Below the pieces are notes generated by a model that was not told where the DNA came from, did no database searches, and saw only the letters and a list, made by a program, of their open reading frames with translations. From Ochrobactrum quorumnocens (GTDB lineage Bacteria > Pseudomonadota > Alphaproteobacteria > Rhizobiales > Rhizobiaceae), in NCBI RefSeq assembly GCF_002278035.1, contig NZ_CP022605.1, positions 186,001 through 250,000 on the forward strand: a stretch of 64,000 bases of DNA. Direction: 5' to 3'. Below, in pieces: positions 55,267 through 64,000 of this stretch. The stretch's first letter is position 1; each line of letters begins with the position of its first letter. The translations under genes and the position numbers were made by a program.

Positions 55267-55990
55267 TCTGGTTGCTCAGATCAAGGCGATCATTGAAGAA
55301 ATGTCGACCTATGGCTATCGGCGCGTTCATGCCACTCTGCGGCGCAAGGCCCGTGAACAGGGCTGTTCATGGCCAAATGCCAAGCGGGTTTATCGCGTGA
55401 TGAAGCAGCATGATCTGCTCCTTCAGCGCCATACCGGAGCTGCCGGTGAACGCAGACACGACGGGCAAATCGCCGTCGAGCGCTCCAATACCAGATGGCG
55501 CTCCGATGGCTTCGAAATCACGTGCGACAACAAAGAAAAGGTCCGCGTTGCTTTTGCGCTCGACTGCTGTAACCGGGAAGCAATCGCTCATGTGTCCACG
55601 ACAGAAGGCATCAAGAGCGAAGATGTGCAGGATCTTGTCATCACGGCGGTAGAAAACCGCTTCGGGCGCATCAATATGCTGGCAGAGCCCATCCAGTGGC
55701 TTACCGACAATGGTTCATGCTTCATTGCGAAAAACACCGCGTCCCTGCTCCGGGATATCGGTATGGAGCAGTGCAGAACACCAGTGCGCAGCCCGCAGTC
55801 AAATGGAATGGCTGAGGCTTTCGTCAAAACATTCAAGCGCGATTATGTCCGGATCAACCCGAAGCCGGACGCCGAAACTGTCATGGCTCAACTGCCATTA
55901 TGGTTCGAGCATTATAACAATCTTCACCCGCACAAGGCTTTAGGATATCAATCTCCACGAGAGTTCCTGAGCCGAAATGCTCAATCCTGA
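55160..55990 (+). CDS. IS3-family OrfB transposase
   Basis: 276 residues with an intact rve core: [12 protein letters not shown] (first D), LTDNGSCF (second D) and the [17 protein letters not shown]lu block, preceded by the usual HTH_21 segment ([15 protein letters not shown]). Likely functional catalytic subunit if the fusion with OrfA can be made. Confidence 0.9.
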   Translation: MKAVCETLGVARSNIAARATGTLSKALGRAPLPDADLVAQIKAIIEEMSTYGYRRVHATLRRKAREQGCSWPNAKRVYRVMKQHDLLLQRHTGAAGERRHDGQIAVERSNTRWRSDGFEITCDNKEKVRVAFALDCCNREAIAHVSTTEGIKSEDVQDLVITAVENRFGRINMLAEPIQWLTDNGSCFIAKNTASLLRDIGMEQCRTPVRSPQSNGMAEAFVKTFKRDYVRINPKPDAETVMAQLPLWFEHYNNLHPHKALGYQSPREFLSRNAQS

Positions 55991-56019
55991 AAATGTCCGG
56001 TTTTTAAGGGGCAACTCCA

Positions 56020-56833
56020 CATTGAAGCAGCAACGCCGAAAACACCTATCATACCAAATTTATCGAACAGTGCCTCAGCAGTTGCCAACAAAAAGGGAGC
56101 CTGCTGCAGATCCGTTAGCGCTTTTCAGGGCCACTCCAAACTCACAAATGCAAGCAAGGTAAAGTGCTGGAACTTAAATTCGGACCGAACGCGACCATTT
56201 TATCGGTTAATCTCAATAGAAAAGCGATAATACTATAGCTTCTCTAAAGAATTACCATGGAACCATAGACAGCGTAACTGTATTTGAAAACTCAAATTTG
56301 AGCGGTTATTGCGATTTGCAGCGCTCTATGGAGCTAAGTGGCGACTCTCTCAGCTTTTTGGCTTCATCCCACAAAAACCGAATAAAATCACACAGACCGA
56401 AACCACAACCTTTGCCATTGACTCTCATCTATGGCTAGTGTGTCCAACCATCGTCGGATTATAGTCCTAGCTCACGTCAAAAGCTGGCGGAAAATGCCAC
56501 TTGCCTTTCCGGTTCTTCAGAAATGCGATTTTCTTGGCGTGATCGCCTTGGTTTCAAACTTGAAGCTACTTTGAAAGGACGCGATTGGGACGCTTTCTTG
56601 TCGCGAAAACATGAAAATGATAGGATCAAAATTATCCCGTCGTAGGCGTGCTATCACCTATGTGCTGCAGCGTAGTTTTAGATACAACGCGAATGTCGGC
56701 CAAGTCTCGCACAATCCTTACCATGCATGTCAGCCATCAGGTCAGCCCCCTCACCGCGCTTTTGCAAAGCCGGGATCGGTAGCGATTAATCGCTCCAGCA
56801 TCGGCACGATCAGCCTTCTGCCGAATTACAGCG
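56020..56833. other. Noncoding stretch right of the IS, 814 bp
   Basis: No gene supported. Composition shifts from AT-rich to GC-rich toward 56830. The open frame at 56611-56895 overlaps the next gene's end and has no believable product. Confidence 0.45.
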
Positions 56834-57739
56834 TTAATTGGTGCCGCGTCTGCGGGAGAGCCGTACCACTTGGTCTGCCGGCTTGGCCTGATTGAGAGGG
56901 GACCGGTCGCCGCAAATGTGGATGACATCTCCTTTGCCGCCGCTGCTCATATCAGTTGCCGTCTCGGTGAGATAGCGGGCCGGAGTTGTGCCAAGCATCC
57001 GCCGGAACATAGCGATGAATGCACTCGGGCTCTCATATCCCAGGTCGATTGCGATGTTCGTTACGGATTCGCCGTCCGCCAGCCTTTGAAGCGCAAGGCC
57101 GACATGCAGTTGCTGTCGCCAGCGACCCAATGACATGCCCGTTTCACGCTGGAACAGCCTCGTCAGTGTGCGATTGCTCGCACCGACACGAGCGCCCCAT
57201 TCTTCGAGATTCAGCCTGAGTGAAGGATCGTCGAGCAGCGTATCTGCCAACCGCTTCAGTCTCCGGTCGGCAGGCATGGGCAGACGCAACGGCTCCACCG
57301 GTGCTCTCTCAAGCTCGTCCATCAGGACTGATGCCAGCCGCGCCTCCCGGATATTACCGTCCGAGGAACTGTGCGGCTCGTTGACGAAACGCAGGATCAA
57401 TTCGCGCAGGAGAGGCTGGACGAAAAGAATACCGCAATCTGCCCGCTGGCCCCGGCTCTCGTCAGGTTCGACATACAGATTGCCGATCGAGACTTGGCCA
57501 GTCGCCCGCGCAAAATGGGGCACACCGCTCGGAATCCAGATAGCGCATTGCGGCGGAACGGTCCAGACACCTTGCGCGGCCTCGACCGTGATGAGCCCCT
57601 CGATGACATAGAGCAATTGGTCCTTGCGGTGCTTGTGCGGTTCCGTCTCGCCAGCAAAAGCGAGTTCGGCTTTGAGGCCGACAACGGGGCGGGCTAAAGT
57701 ATCTGGAAAATCATGGGAAGGAAGAACCGGGATGCTCAT
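56834..57739 (-). CDS. AraC-family regulator (cupin type)
   Basis: 301 residues: an N-terminal cupin (ETEPHKHRKDQLLYVIEG, AIWIPSGVPHFARAT) and a C-terminal HTH pair (LEEWGARVGASNRTLTRLF; IAIDLGYESPSAFIAMF). The ATG at 57739 follows GAGG. A C-terminal tail of about 45 residues past the usual end contains no known motif. It precedes the efflux genes on the same strand but faces away from them; may regulate them. Confidence 0.87.
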   Translation of the reverse strand: MSIPVLPSHDFPDTLARPVVGLKAELAFAGETEPHKHRKDQLLYVIEGLITVEAAQGVWTVPPQCAIWIPSGVPHFARATGQVSIGNLYVEPDESRGQRADCGILFVQPLLRELILRFVNEPHSSSDGNIREARLASVLMDELERAPVEPLRLPMPADRRLKRLADTLLDDPSLRLNLEEWGARVGASNRTLTRLFQRETGMSLGRWRQQLHVGLALQRLADGESVTNIAIDLGYESPSAFIAMFRRMLGTTPARYLTETATDMSSGGKGDVIHICGDRSPLNQAKPADQVVRLSRRRGTN

Positions 57740-57866
57740 GGATGATACCTCAACGCTCTCGCCTGACTGTAGCTTTCCTCTCCATTCCCAAGTTTTGCAA
57801 CATAGCACGCTTCACGCAGTTTGGCTGCTGTGAATCGGCCATGGTTTGCAGCGAAACGGCCACGCA

Positions 57867-59405
57867 TCAGGCAGATCTCGGTGGTATCAAGGGGTTAACC
57901 GGTGCCCGTTGCAGGGTGGCGGCGAGGAGCAAAGCGACGATCCCCACCCAGAAGACGAGATAGAACCCACTCACATAGGATAGCACAGTCGCCTCGCGCG
58001 CAACGACGGAAGCGACGCCTGACACACCGCTGGCGGCGCGCTGGACAACAGCAGGCTGTCCAGCCTCCACACCCGCCTTCAGCATGACGCTATGGGTATC
58101 CGACGAAAGCCGCAGCACTAGCGCTATAACGCCACTTGCCACGCCAGGTGCGAAGATGCGCGCAAGAGGAGCATAGACCCCGATGGCCGCCGCGTGCGCC
58201 GGGTTCATGTTGACGATGATGGTCGGGATAATGCCCATAAGCGTCAGGCACTCTCCGATGGCAAAGAGAATGAGGACCGGAACATATTGATCGATCCGCC
58301 ATTCGTTGTTGATGCTGGAACCGCACCAGGCCGAGGTGAATACAATGATACTCAAGCCTGCGATTAGCAACAGACGTGCGTCCACACGCCGTGCGAGCCA
58401 CACAACAACCGGCGTCATCGCCAGATAGACGCCGAAGACGATAATGGCGGCCGATCCAGTCTGGAGCGGCTTCAACTTTCCGATCGCGGCAAGGAAATTC
58501 GGGATCAGTACCGACGTCGGCGCCATCAGTACCCCATAGAGACAGGCGATCAGGAGCGCGGTGCGGACATTGTGGTTTCCGAGCGCGCTGAAATCGACGA
58601 ACGCATCCTTTTTCAGCGCGATATTGACAATAGATATCACCAGCAGGAATGCGCCACCCGCCAGGCAGGCCGTCACCACGCCGGAATCGAACCATCCCAG
58701 GGACTCGCCGAGAGAGCATCCCGCAAACAGCATGGCTAGGCCTAAGGAAAACATCGTCATGCCTCCCCAATCGCTATTCCGCAGCTTGTCGTGATCGATC
58801 GACGTCAGGGGAAGCGCTTTCCAGGCCATGAATGCGATGAGAGGCCCGGCGAGTGTGGCAGTCCAATAGATCCACCGCCAGTCAATGACATCGACGTAAA
58901 TCCCGGAAAGGCCAACACCAACATCGGTTCCGAACGAAGCCCGCAGGCTGTAGACCGCCATCGCCATGAGCCAGAGATGCGGTTTCAGGCTCCGTAGTGC
59001 CAGTGAAATCGTCAGCGGGAGATAGGTTCCCAGGCATAGCCCTACGACGACATGGAGGAAAACGAGCAAATCGTAGCTGCGCACGAAGGGTATTGTCAGG
59101 GTTGCCAGTGCAATCGTCACACTCGCCACGATGATGACGCGGGCCGGGCCGAAAATCAGCGATAGCCAGACAGTGACAGGCATGGTCAAAAGCTGCGCCG
59201 CGTTCATCGCTGTGCTCAGCCAGGCCCCTTCTATGACGTCGAGACCGAACGCCCCTCTCAGGTCAGCGAGGGACATGGAAAAAAGCCGGCCCTGCAATGT
59301 AGTGAAAAAAGCGCCCACGAAAACGACCGCCACCGTCAGCGCAGGATTTGGCGTTCGGGCACCGCGCCAGAGATGTGAGATGGAAGGGACTTTATCGAGC
59401 CGCAT
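57867..59405 (-). CDS. MFS multidrug exporter, DHA2/EmrB-like
   Basis: 512 residues, fourteen membrane segments expected. TLQGRLFSMSLADLRGAFG and the GLCLGTYLPLTISLALRSLKP segment are the EmrB-type patterns. The start at 59405 overlaps the HlyD gene end by 14 bp, coupling the two. With its HlyD partner it would pump hydrophobic compounds across both membranes using an outer-membrane factor. High GC, unlike genes left of 56 kb. Confidence 0.87.
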   Translation of the reverse strand: MRLDKVPSISHLWRGARTPNPALTVAVVFVGAFFTTLQGRLFSMSLADLRGAFGLDVIEGAWLSTAMNAAQLLTMPVTVWLSLIFGPARVIIVASVTIALATLTIPFVRSYDLLVFLHVVVGLCLGTYLPLTISLALRSLKPHLWLMAMAVYSLRASFGTDVGVGLSGIYVDVIDWRWIYWTATLAGPLIAFMAWKALPLTSIDHDKLRNSDWGGMTMFSLGLAMLFAGCSLGESLGWFDSGVVTACLAGGAFLLVISIVNIALKKDAFVDFSALGNHNVRTALLIACLYGVLMAPTSVLIPNFLAAIGKLKPLQTGSAAIIVFGVYLAMTPVVVWLARRVDARLLLIAGLSIIVFTSAWCGSSINNEWRIDQYVPVLILFAIGECLTLMGIIPTIIVNMNPAHAAAIGVYAPLARIFAPGVASGVIALVLRLSSDTHSVMLKAGVEAGQPAVVQRAASGVSGVASVVAREATVLSYVSGFYLVFWVGIVALLLAATLQRAPVNPLIPPRSA

Positions 59406-60564
59406 CGGCGTAGGTCTCTTTTGTCCCAATGAGTTGTTCACGGCCGTAGGCGGCACCCCTCGTTCCGAGCGTATCAATCCGCGCCCCGGCGGACATGCCT
59501 GGCCTCAGGAGATCAAGGTCCGCTTGCCCCGGCTGGAGTTCAATGCGCACCGGGATACGTTGAATGACCTTGGTGAAGTTGCCCGTTGCGTTGTCTGTTG
59601 GGACAAGCGACGATTCGTTTCCGCTCATCGGGGCAATTTGCTCGACGCGCCCTTGAAAGCGATGTCCGGGAAGGGCATCGATTACAACTTCCACCGGTTG
59701 TCCCGCACGGACACTCCTGAGCTGCGTTTCCTTATAGTTTGCAATCACATAGGGTCGGGTGAGAGGCACAATCGTGACAATCTGCGTTCCTGACGCCACA
59801 AGGCTGCCTATTTGAACACTGCGTCGGCCAAGCCTACCGCCAAAAGGTGCGACGATTCTGGTGTAGCCCAATTCGAGCTTTGCCGACGCAAGGGAAGCCG
59901 CAGCAACATCACGATCCGCCACGCGTTGGGCGCGTTGTCCCGCCAGCGTAAACAATTGTCGTCGCGCAAAGGTCAGGGCTGCGACTGTCGCCTCGCGAGA
60001 GGCTTTCGCCGACGCCAGTTCCGCCTTTGCGTCATCGAAAGATTTCCGCGAAACAGAGCCATTAGTTACGAGCTGGATTTTTCGGTCATAATCCTGTTGG
60101 AATTGTGTGAGGCGGGCTTCCGAAGCGCGAAGCGACGCGTCAGCTTGCTCAATCGCAACGCGCCGTTCGGCTTCCTCATTGCCGAGATTGTCGAGCACGG
60201 CTTGTGCTTTTGCGAGCGATGCTTCCGCCGCTTGGACGCGCACGGCATAGTCATCGCTCTCGATTTCGGCGATGATATCTCCGGCTTTAACGGCTTGGTA
60301 ATCCGCGACGGGAAGGCTCCTGACATAGCCGCCAACGCGTGCGCTCAATACCGCAGGCTCGGATTTGACAAACGCATTCTGCGTAGATTGCGTCGGGCGG
60401 TCACTCGTCCACGCATCCCAGTTGGAAACCGTGTAAGCGACCGCGCCTATGACGGCGGCACATGCCAGCCACGGGGCCAATCTGAGATGCCTCACGCGCG
60501 GTAAAGGCGGCTCTTGGTCGGATGCTGAAGGTGAAGTGGCGGTTGTTGCTGCACGACTTGGCAT
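59392..60564 (-). CDS. HlyD/EmrA-type membrane-fusion protein
   Basis: 390 residues: N-terminal membrane anchor (about 30-47), a biotinyl-lipoyl half (AGDIIAEIESDDYAVRVQAAE), a coiled-coil hairpin (about 90-190) and the closing lipoyl half (GSLVASGTQIVTIVPLT) with a beta-barrel. It links the MFS pump to the outer membrane. The ATG at 60564 follows GAGAAG; upstream codons are not credible. Operon with the DHA2 exporter. Confidence 0.9.
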   Translation of the reverse strand: MPSRAATTATSPSASDQEPPLPRVRHLRLAPWLACAAVIGAVAYTVSNWDAWTSDRPTQSTQNAFVKSEPAVLSARVGGYVRSLPVADYQAVKAGDIIAEIESDDYAVRVQAAEASLAKAQAVLDNLGNEEAERRVAIEQADASLRASEARLTQFQQDYDRKIQLVTNGSVSRKSFDDAKAELASAKASREATVAALTFARRQLFTLAGQRAQRVADRDVAAASLASAKLELGYTRIVAPFGGRLGRRSVQIGSLVASGTQIVTIVPLTRPYVIANYKETQLRSVRAGQPVEVVIDALPGHRFQGRVEQIAPMSGNESSLVPTDNATGNFTKVIQRIPVRIELQPGQADLDLLRPGMSAGARIDTLGTRGAAYGREQLIGTKETYADAAR

Positions 60565-60689
60565 GAAACTTCTCAACTCGAATTCTATAGTTTGTTGAGA
60601 AAGATATTTCAACAGTTGCGGATTCTTTGCGCTTGCGAGAAGGACAGAAAACCGTTCAACGCGGCCAATTTATTCTGCTGTTATGAAAT

Positions 60690-61580
60690 TTAATCCGCGA
60701 GCAATACTTTCATCAAATCTGCGACGTGCTGCAATCCTGCATCCTTTGTCCGCCGCCGGTGCCATGCTAGATGCAGAGCGAATCCCGGCACATCAATTGG
60801 CGTTGGCAAAATAGTGAGGCCGTCAGCTAGCACGGCGACACGTGAGGGCAGCATCGCTATCATGTCAGAGCCACGCAGGAGTTCAGCCACCATTCCAAAT
60901 GACGGAACCACCAAACCGACACGCCGCGCTCGCCCGATCCGCGAAAGTTCCATGTCCAACGGACTGCGTCCTTCTCCCTTGCCCGAAACGAGAATGTGCG
61001 GAAAATCCAGCCATCGGTCGAGATTGAAGCCGTCCGCAGCCGGATGGCCCTCACGAAGCGCAATGACATAGTGCTCATTTAGCAGCGTATCGCGATGGAT
61101 ATCGTCATCGTCATCCGGAAGGACGGAAACGGCAAAATCGATCGTGCCGTCGATCAGTGCCGCCCGTGCCGCATCTGTTCCGTTCCACGGCAGGATCATC
61201 AAATCTATGCCGGGCGCTGAGGTCTGCAAAGCGCGCTGAAGCGGCGGCAGCACGAAGAGCGCCGGATAGTCTGCCATTGAAAGACGCAGGGTTTGCCTAA
61301 TCTCCTTGAGCCGAGGCTCCGGCAGATCGACAAGGTCTGCGATCCCGGCAAGCAGGGATTTGAGCGGAGCACGAAGCGATTCCGCCCTGGCAGTCCGACG
61401 CATCGTTCCGCGTCCGCGTTTGAGGAGTTCATCACCAAACAATTGGCGGCATCGCTGCAAGGCAGCCGAAGCGGCGGGCTGCGAAAGGCCCACCCGGTGG
61501 GCAGCCCTGCTGACATGTGTTTCATCCAGCAGCGCATCGAGGATCACAAGCAGGTTCAGGTCGATCGATCTTAAATTCAT
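60690..61580 (-). CDS. LysR-family regulator
   Basis: 296 residues: N-terminal HTH (MNLRSIDLNLLVILDALLDE, VSRAAHRVGLSQPAASAAL), then a LysR effector-binding domain. It is divergent from the quinone reductase gene with an 88-bp gap, the standard arrangement for a LysR activator and its target. It also sits upstream of the efflux pair on the same strand. Inducer unknown; quinone or phenolic stress is plausible. Confidence 0.9.
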   Translation of the reverse strand: MNLRSIDLNLLVILDALLDETHVSRAAHRVGLSQPAASAALQRCRQLFGDELLKRGRGTMRRTARAESLRAPLKSLLAGIADLVDLPEPRLKEIRQTLRLSMADYPALFVLPPLQRALQTSAPGIDLMILPWNGTDAARAALIDGTIDFAVSVLPDDDDDIHRDTLLNEHYVIALREGHPAADGFNLDRWLDFPHILVSGKGEGRSPLDMELSRIGRARRVGLVVPSFGMVAELLRGSDMIAMLPSRVAVLADGLTILPTPIDVPGFALHLAWHRRRTKDAGLQHVADLMKVLLAD

Positions 61581-61668
61581 GCGACAAATAATAAGATAGA
61601 AAATATATCGATTGGAATAATTTTCCGACTTCCAGCATCGTCTCTCCAACAGAATATTGGAGTTGATG

Positions 61669-62256
61669 ATGACCAAGACCCTTGTGCTTCTCTTCCATCC
61701 CGATCTCAGCCGTTCCAAGTCAAACGCTGCACTTGCCGGGAGGGCGGGAGCCCTGCCCAATGTCGAGGTAATCGACATGCAGGGGACCTATCCCGGCGGG
61801 ATGGACATGTACCGTGACGGCGAACGCGAAGCGGCGCGATTGCTCGAAGCGGCCCGGATTGTCCTGCAGTTCCCGGTTCAATGGTATTCGACGCCGCCGC
61901 TCCTGAAAGCCTGGCAGGATGCCGTGCTCACACGCATGTTCTATATCGCGTACGAGGCGGAGGGGCGCCATCTTGAGGGTAGGCCGTTGATGATAGCGGC
62001 AACCGCTGGCAACACGGCCGAAGCATATCGGCCCGGCGGGGCCAACATGTTCGCGATTGCCGACATATTCACGCCCCTGCGCGCCACGGCGAACCGATGC
62101 GGACTGATTTGGACGACCCCGTTCGTCCTATATTCTGCCGACAAGCTCTCTGCCGGCGAGATCGAGACCGCCGGCGAAAACTATGCCGCCGCCCTCACAA
62201 ACTGGATCGCCAATTCCGGTTCAAAGAAGAGGATAAGCGATGACAAAGGTGCATGA
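61669..62256 (+). CDS. NAD(P)H quinone oxidoreductase, flavodoxin_2 fold
   Basis: 195 residues: LVLLFHPDLSRSKSNAAL, a flavin-binding FPVQWYSTPPLLKAWQDAV segment, and the PLMIAATAGNTAEAY motif of the KefF/MdaB/YwrO class. FMN or FAD enzyme reducing quinones by two electrons to avoid redox cycling. GGAG stands 6 nt before the ATG at 61669; another ATG lies at 61666. Controlled by the divergent LysR protein. Confidence 0.87.
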   Translation: MTKTLVLLFHPDLSRSKSNAALAGRAGALPNVEVIDMQGTYPGGMDMYRDGEREAARLLEAARIVLQFPVQWYSTPPLLKAWQDAVLTRMFYIAYEAEGRHLEGRPLMIAATAGNTAEAYRPGGANMFAIADIFTPLRATANRCGLIWTTPFVLYSADKLSAGEIETAGENYAAALTNWIANSGSKKRISDDKGA

Positions 62257-62671
62257 CACATTGCTCGGTACGCCTTTCTGGTTCGTCCTGTCCGCGCGGC
62301 TGCTTTCATTGGGCATTCTTAGTCAGTTCCTGAGTGCCGGAGTGGCGCTGTTCATCGGTGCATGGGATTGGCAGATACACCTGGTGATCGGAGGAGCCCT
62401 GCCCCTGCCGATAATAATCTTGTGCGCCGGTGTGTTTGCTGTACCGCGCCTGCGTGGTTTCAACTGGTGGGCTGGATTGGTTTTCGCACTCTATATCGTC
62501 CAGTTCGCATTGGCGGCTGGGACGGATTCGCTGCCGCTCGCATTCCATCCATTTAATGGAACGCTCCTGGTGATCGCCAGTCTGGTTCTGCTTGCCAAAC
62601 TCCAGCGCCGATTGACGAAGAGCAGTACGGATCTGGCAACTTCCCGAGCGCGTAGCGTGGCGAGAAGATAG
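62240..62671 (+). CDS. Small membrane protein, DUF6220-like
   Basis: 143 residues with four hydrophobic segments, starting 17 bp inside the quinone reductase gene, so cotranslated. The HPFNGTLLVIASLVLLAKLQRR ending resembles DUF6220. A basic tail (RARSVARR) follows. It may help quinone-related redox or transport, but function is unknown. Its end coincides with the limit of the following broken efflux gene. Confidence 0.7.
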   Translation: MTKVHDTLLGTPFWFVLSARLLSLGILSQFLSAGVALFIGAWDWQIHLVIGGALPLPIIILCAGVFAVPRLRGFNWWAGLVFALYIVQFALAAGTDSLPLAFHPFNGTLLVIASLVLLAKLQRRLTKSSTDLATSRARSVARR

Positions 62672-63124
62672 AGCCGATAAGAAGACGCGGCCGTTGCGCT
62701 AGCGCGTCGCCCTGTTCGATGCCCCGGACGGATGCTTTCGGCCAAGTCAAGCCGGTGGCCGAGATCTAAACGAGAGAATAGCTGAAGAATGCAGCCAGGT
62801 CGCTTATCGGGCCTACGACGCGTGCCGAGCACCTCGCTGCCACGCTGCGAGCAGTCTCGGTCTCGCGAATGATCTCCGTGGCGCGACACAGGTCGGTATT
62901 GGCCGCCAACGCCTCCTCGACATAGGCATCGAGCCTTGCATCGCGATAGAGGCGCCACCGATGTGGCGGCGGTTCTTCCTCGCTCACGACCACGTGGTCG
63001 ATGTCGAGGATGGGCACGGCGGCTTCTGGGCGCTCCGTTATTGTGCTGTGCTGAACATGATAGGCTGGCCCCCCAAGCAACCGGCTAGCAACGGGCCCGA
63101 CAGGAACGGAAGCGCACGTTTCAT
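62672..63124 (-). pseudogene. Broken outer-membrane efflux lipoprotein (NodT/OprM-type)
   Basis: The start ATG (63124) overlaps the HlyD stop. It encodes a signal peptide with lipobox LLAGC, then meets a run of six G after which the frame is lost. The family pattern GGPAYHV, PHRWRLYRDARLDAYVEEALAANTDL continues in the next frame and a further shift follows near 62770. Only the N-terminal third remains, cut off at about 62672. It was the outer-membrane duct of the fusion protein encoded next to it. Confidence 0.8.
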
Positions 63125-64000
63125 GGCCGCGCCTCCGTGGTCGCAACACCTGTCGCAGGGGTGATCTCGACGGTCGCTGTCATGCCTGCTGCGAGATCGA
63201 CACCGGACGGCACACGATCGATATGAATGCGCACCGGGATGCGCTGGGCAAGACGCACCCAGGAAAATGTCGCCGCCACATTGGGCAGGCCGAGATGACC
63301 GGGCGCGTCGTTGCTGTTCTCGATCCCGCGACCGAGGCTTTCGACATGGCCAGCGACTGGCTGATCAAAGCCCATCAGCATGATCCGTGCCGGGTCGCCA
63401 ACGCGAATCTGCCTGATCTTGGTCTCCTCGAAATAGCCGGTGATCCAGAAGCTGTCGGCGTCCAGGACGGCAACCTTCGTCACACCGGCCGTCGCATAGT
63501 CGCCCGGACGCAGCCTCAGATTGGTGACATAGCCATCGACCGACGAGCGGACGGTCGAGCGGGCAAGGTTGAGTTTGGCCAGATCGAGCGCCGCCACCGC
63601 TGACGAATAGGCGGCGCCGGCGACCGCGGCCGCGCCGCTCGATTGCTGGACCGCCTCCTGGGAGACGACGTCCTTGAGTTGGCTGTGCCGCCGTGCCGTT
63701 GCCTGACGAACGATCATATCCTGGTGTCTGGCTTCCACGTCAGCCTCAGCCAACGCAACGGCGAGCCGGAGCCGCTCGGGGTTGATCTGGTAAAGGATGT
63801 CGCCCCGGCGCACATATTGATTGTCCACCACGGGAACGGTGCTGACCGTGCCGGAGACTTCCGGCGCGATCTGCACGACATCGACGCCAACTCGTCCATC
63901 GCGGCTCCAGGGCGTCCGCTCGAAATGGTTCCACACCTTCAGCGCGATAAAGGCGGAGACGGCGACGAGGCAAAGGGTCAGGGCGTAGCGGCCCAGCAGG
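63121..64000 (-). CDS. HlyD/AaeA-type membrane-fusion protein (5' partial)
   Basis: The frame is open to the window edge, so the N-terminus is incomplete. Visible: a membrane anchor (LGRYALTLCLVAVSAFIAL), VQIAPEVSGTVSTVPVVDNQ, a helical hairpin, SVDGYVTNLRLRPGDYATAG and the FWITGYFEETKIRQIRVGDPA barrel. This pattern belongs to the AaeA/fusaric-acid efflux group, which works with a DUF1656/FUSC inner-membrane protein that would lie outside the window. High GC. The adjacent outer-membrane gene is broken. Confidence 0.88.
   Translation of the reverse strand, partial: LLGRYALTLCLVAVSAFIALKVWNHFERTPWSRDGRVGVDVVQIAPEVSGTVSTVPVVDNQYVRRGDILYQINPERLRLAVALAEADVEARHQDMIVRQATARRHSQLKDVVSQEAVQQSSGAAAVAGAAYSSAVAALDLAKLNLARSTVRSSVDGYVTNLRLRPGDYATAGVTKVAVLDADSFWITGYFEETKIRQIRVGDPARIMLMGFDQPVAGHVESLGRGIENSNDAPGHLGLPNVAATFSWVRLAQRIPVRIHIDRVPSGVDLAAGMTATVEITPATGVATTEARP

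Larger units (their letters stand above)
54712..56019 (+). mobile_element. IS3-family insertion sequence
   Basis: About 1308 bp bounded by imperfect inverted repeats: left TGGAATAGCCCCCTAATTG.. and right end (reverse complement) TGGAGTTGCCCCTTAAAA.., both followed by CCGGACA and TTT. It contains overlapping orfA and orfB. No convincing direct repeat of the target was seen in the flanks, so its exact ends may be off by a few bases. Confidence 0.8.

Noticed and set aside
56611..56895. Possible 94-residue plus-strand gene
   Set aside because: Overlaps the end of the AraC gene on the other strand and shows no protein-like features.
58090..58770. 226-codon frame on the same strand as the DHA2 exporter
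   Set aside because: Arg/His/Gly-rich out-of-frame reading of a GC-rich membrane protein gene.
1..64000. CRISPR arrays, tRNA or rRNA genes
   Set aside because: No regularly spaced repeats, cloverleaf-like blocks or rRNA signatures were seen on reading both strands.

Overview
The window looks like chromosomal DNA of a Brucella/Ochrobactrum-type alphaproteobacterium (Hyphomicrobiales). The evidence is the combination of smoEFGK/smoS-like polyol genes, thuAB, DUF995 proteins, a uxs/uxe-type polysaccharide operon with a CuxR-like regulator, and dispersed palindromic intergenic repeats of the kind common in that group. No rRNA, tRNA or CRISPR array was found. Genus-level assignment is inference.

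Layout. 1-305 is the end of an OmpA-family gene. 368-14390 is a large sugar-alcohol region. On the minus strand it has a zinc dehydrogenase, an SDR polyol dehydrogenase and a four-gene SmoEFGK-type ABC importer. A LacI regulator lies in the middle. On the plus strand there is a second (ribose-type) ABC importer, a PfkB kinase and a PF08013 (GatZ/KbaZ) protein. Together they fit import of hexitols, oxidation to tagatose, phosphorylation, and conversion to fructose 6-phosphate. 14442-19462 holds an alcohol dehydrogenase with a divergent AraC regulator, a two-component system and a lipid-phosphatase-like PAP2 protein. 19487-23586 has an IS110 remnant, a lipoprotein, a gene fragment and the tail-specific protease Prc. 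23755-26632 is thuBA with a LacI-like gene that has lost its DNA-binding domain.

26961-35369 is AT-rich and sparsely coding: an FAD oxidoreductase, several small genes, a periplasmic protein paired with a GGDEF-EAL cyclic-di-GMP enzyme, and an FkbM methyltransferase. 35370-42826 is an exopolysaccharide operon: UDP-xylose synthase, a UDP-sugar 4-epimerase, a membrane GT2 synthase, UDP-glucose dehydrogenase, two DUF995 proteins and a GH26-like hydrolase. It is followed by a small secreted protein and an AraC-type regulator (43556-44704) whose N-terminus carries an RxxxR motif, as in the c-di-GMP-responsive activator CuxR of Sinorhizobium. The GGDEF-EAL pair, CuxR-like activator and EPS operon make this the most interesting part of the window.

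45060-64000 is a mosaic: a dead IS5-type transposase, a Pit phosphate transporter, AraC+MFS, TetR+MFS with three matching palindromic operators, a second-type ClpP, ArsR+SRPBCC, remnants of an HlyD gene and of an AraC gene, a GNAT acetyltransferase and an IS3-family element. From about 56.8 kb the base composition becomes clearly more GC-rich: AraC, an EmrAB-like efflux pair, LysR divergent from a quinone reductase and a small membrane protein, then a broken outer-membrane efflux lipoprotein gene and an HlyD gene running off the window. This end looks acquired and partly decayed.
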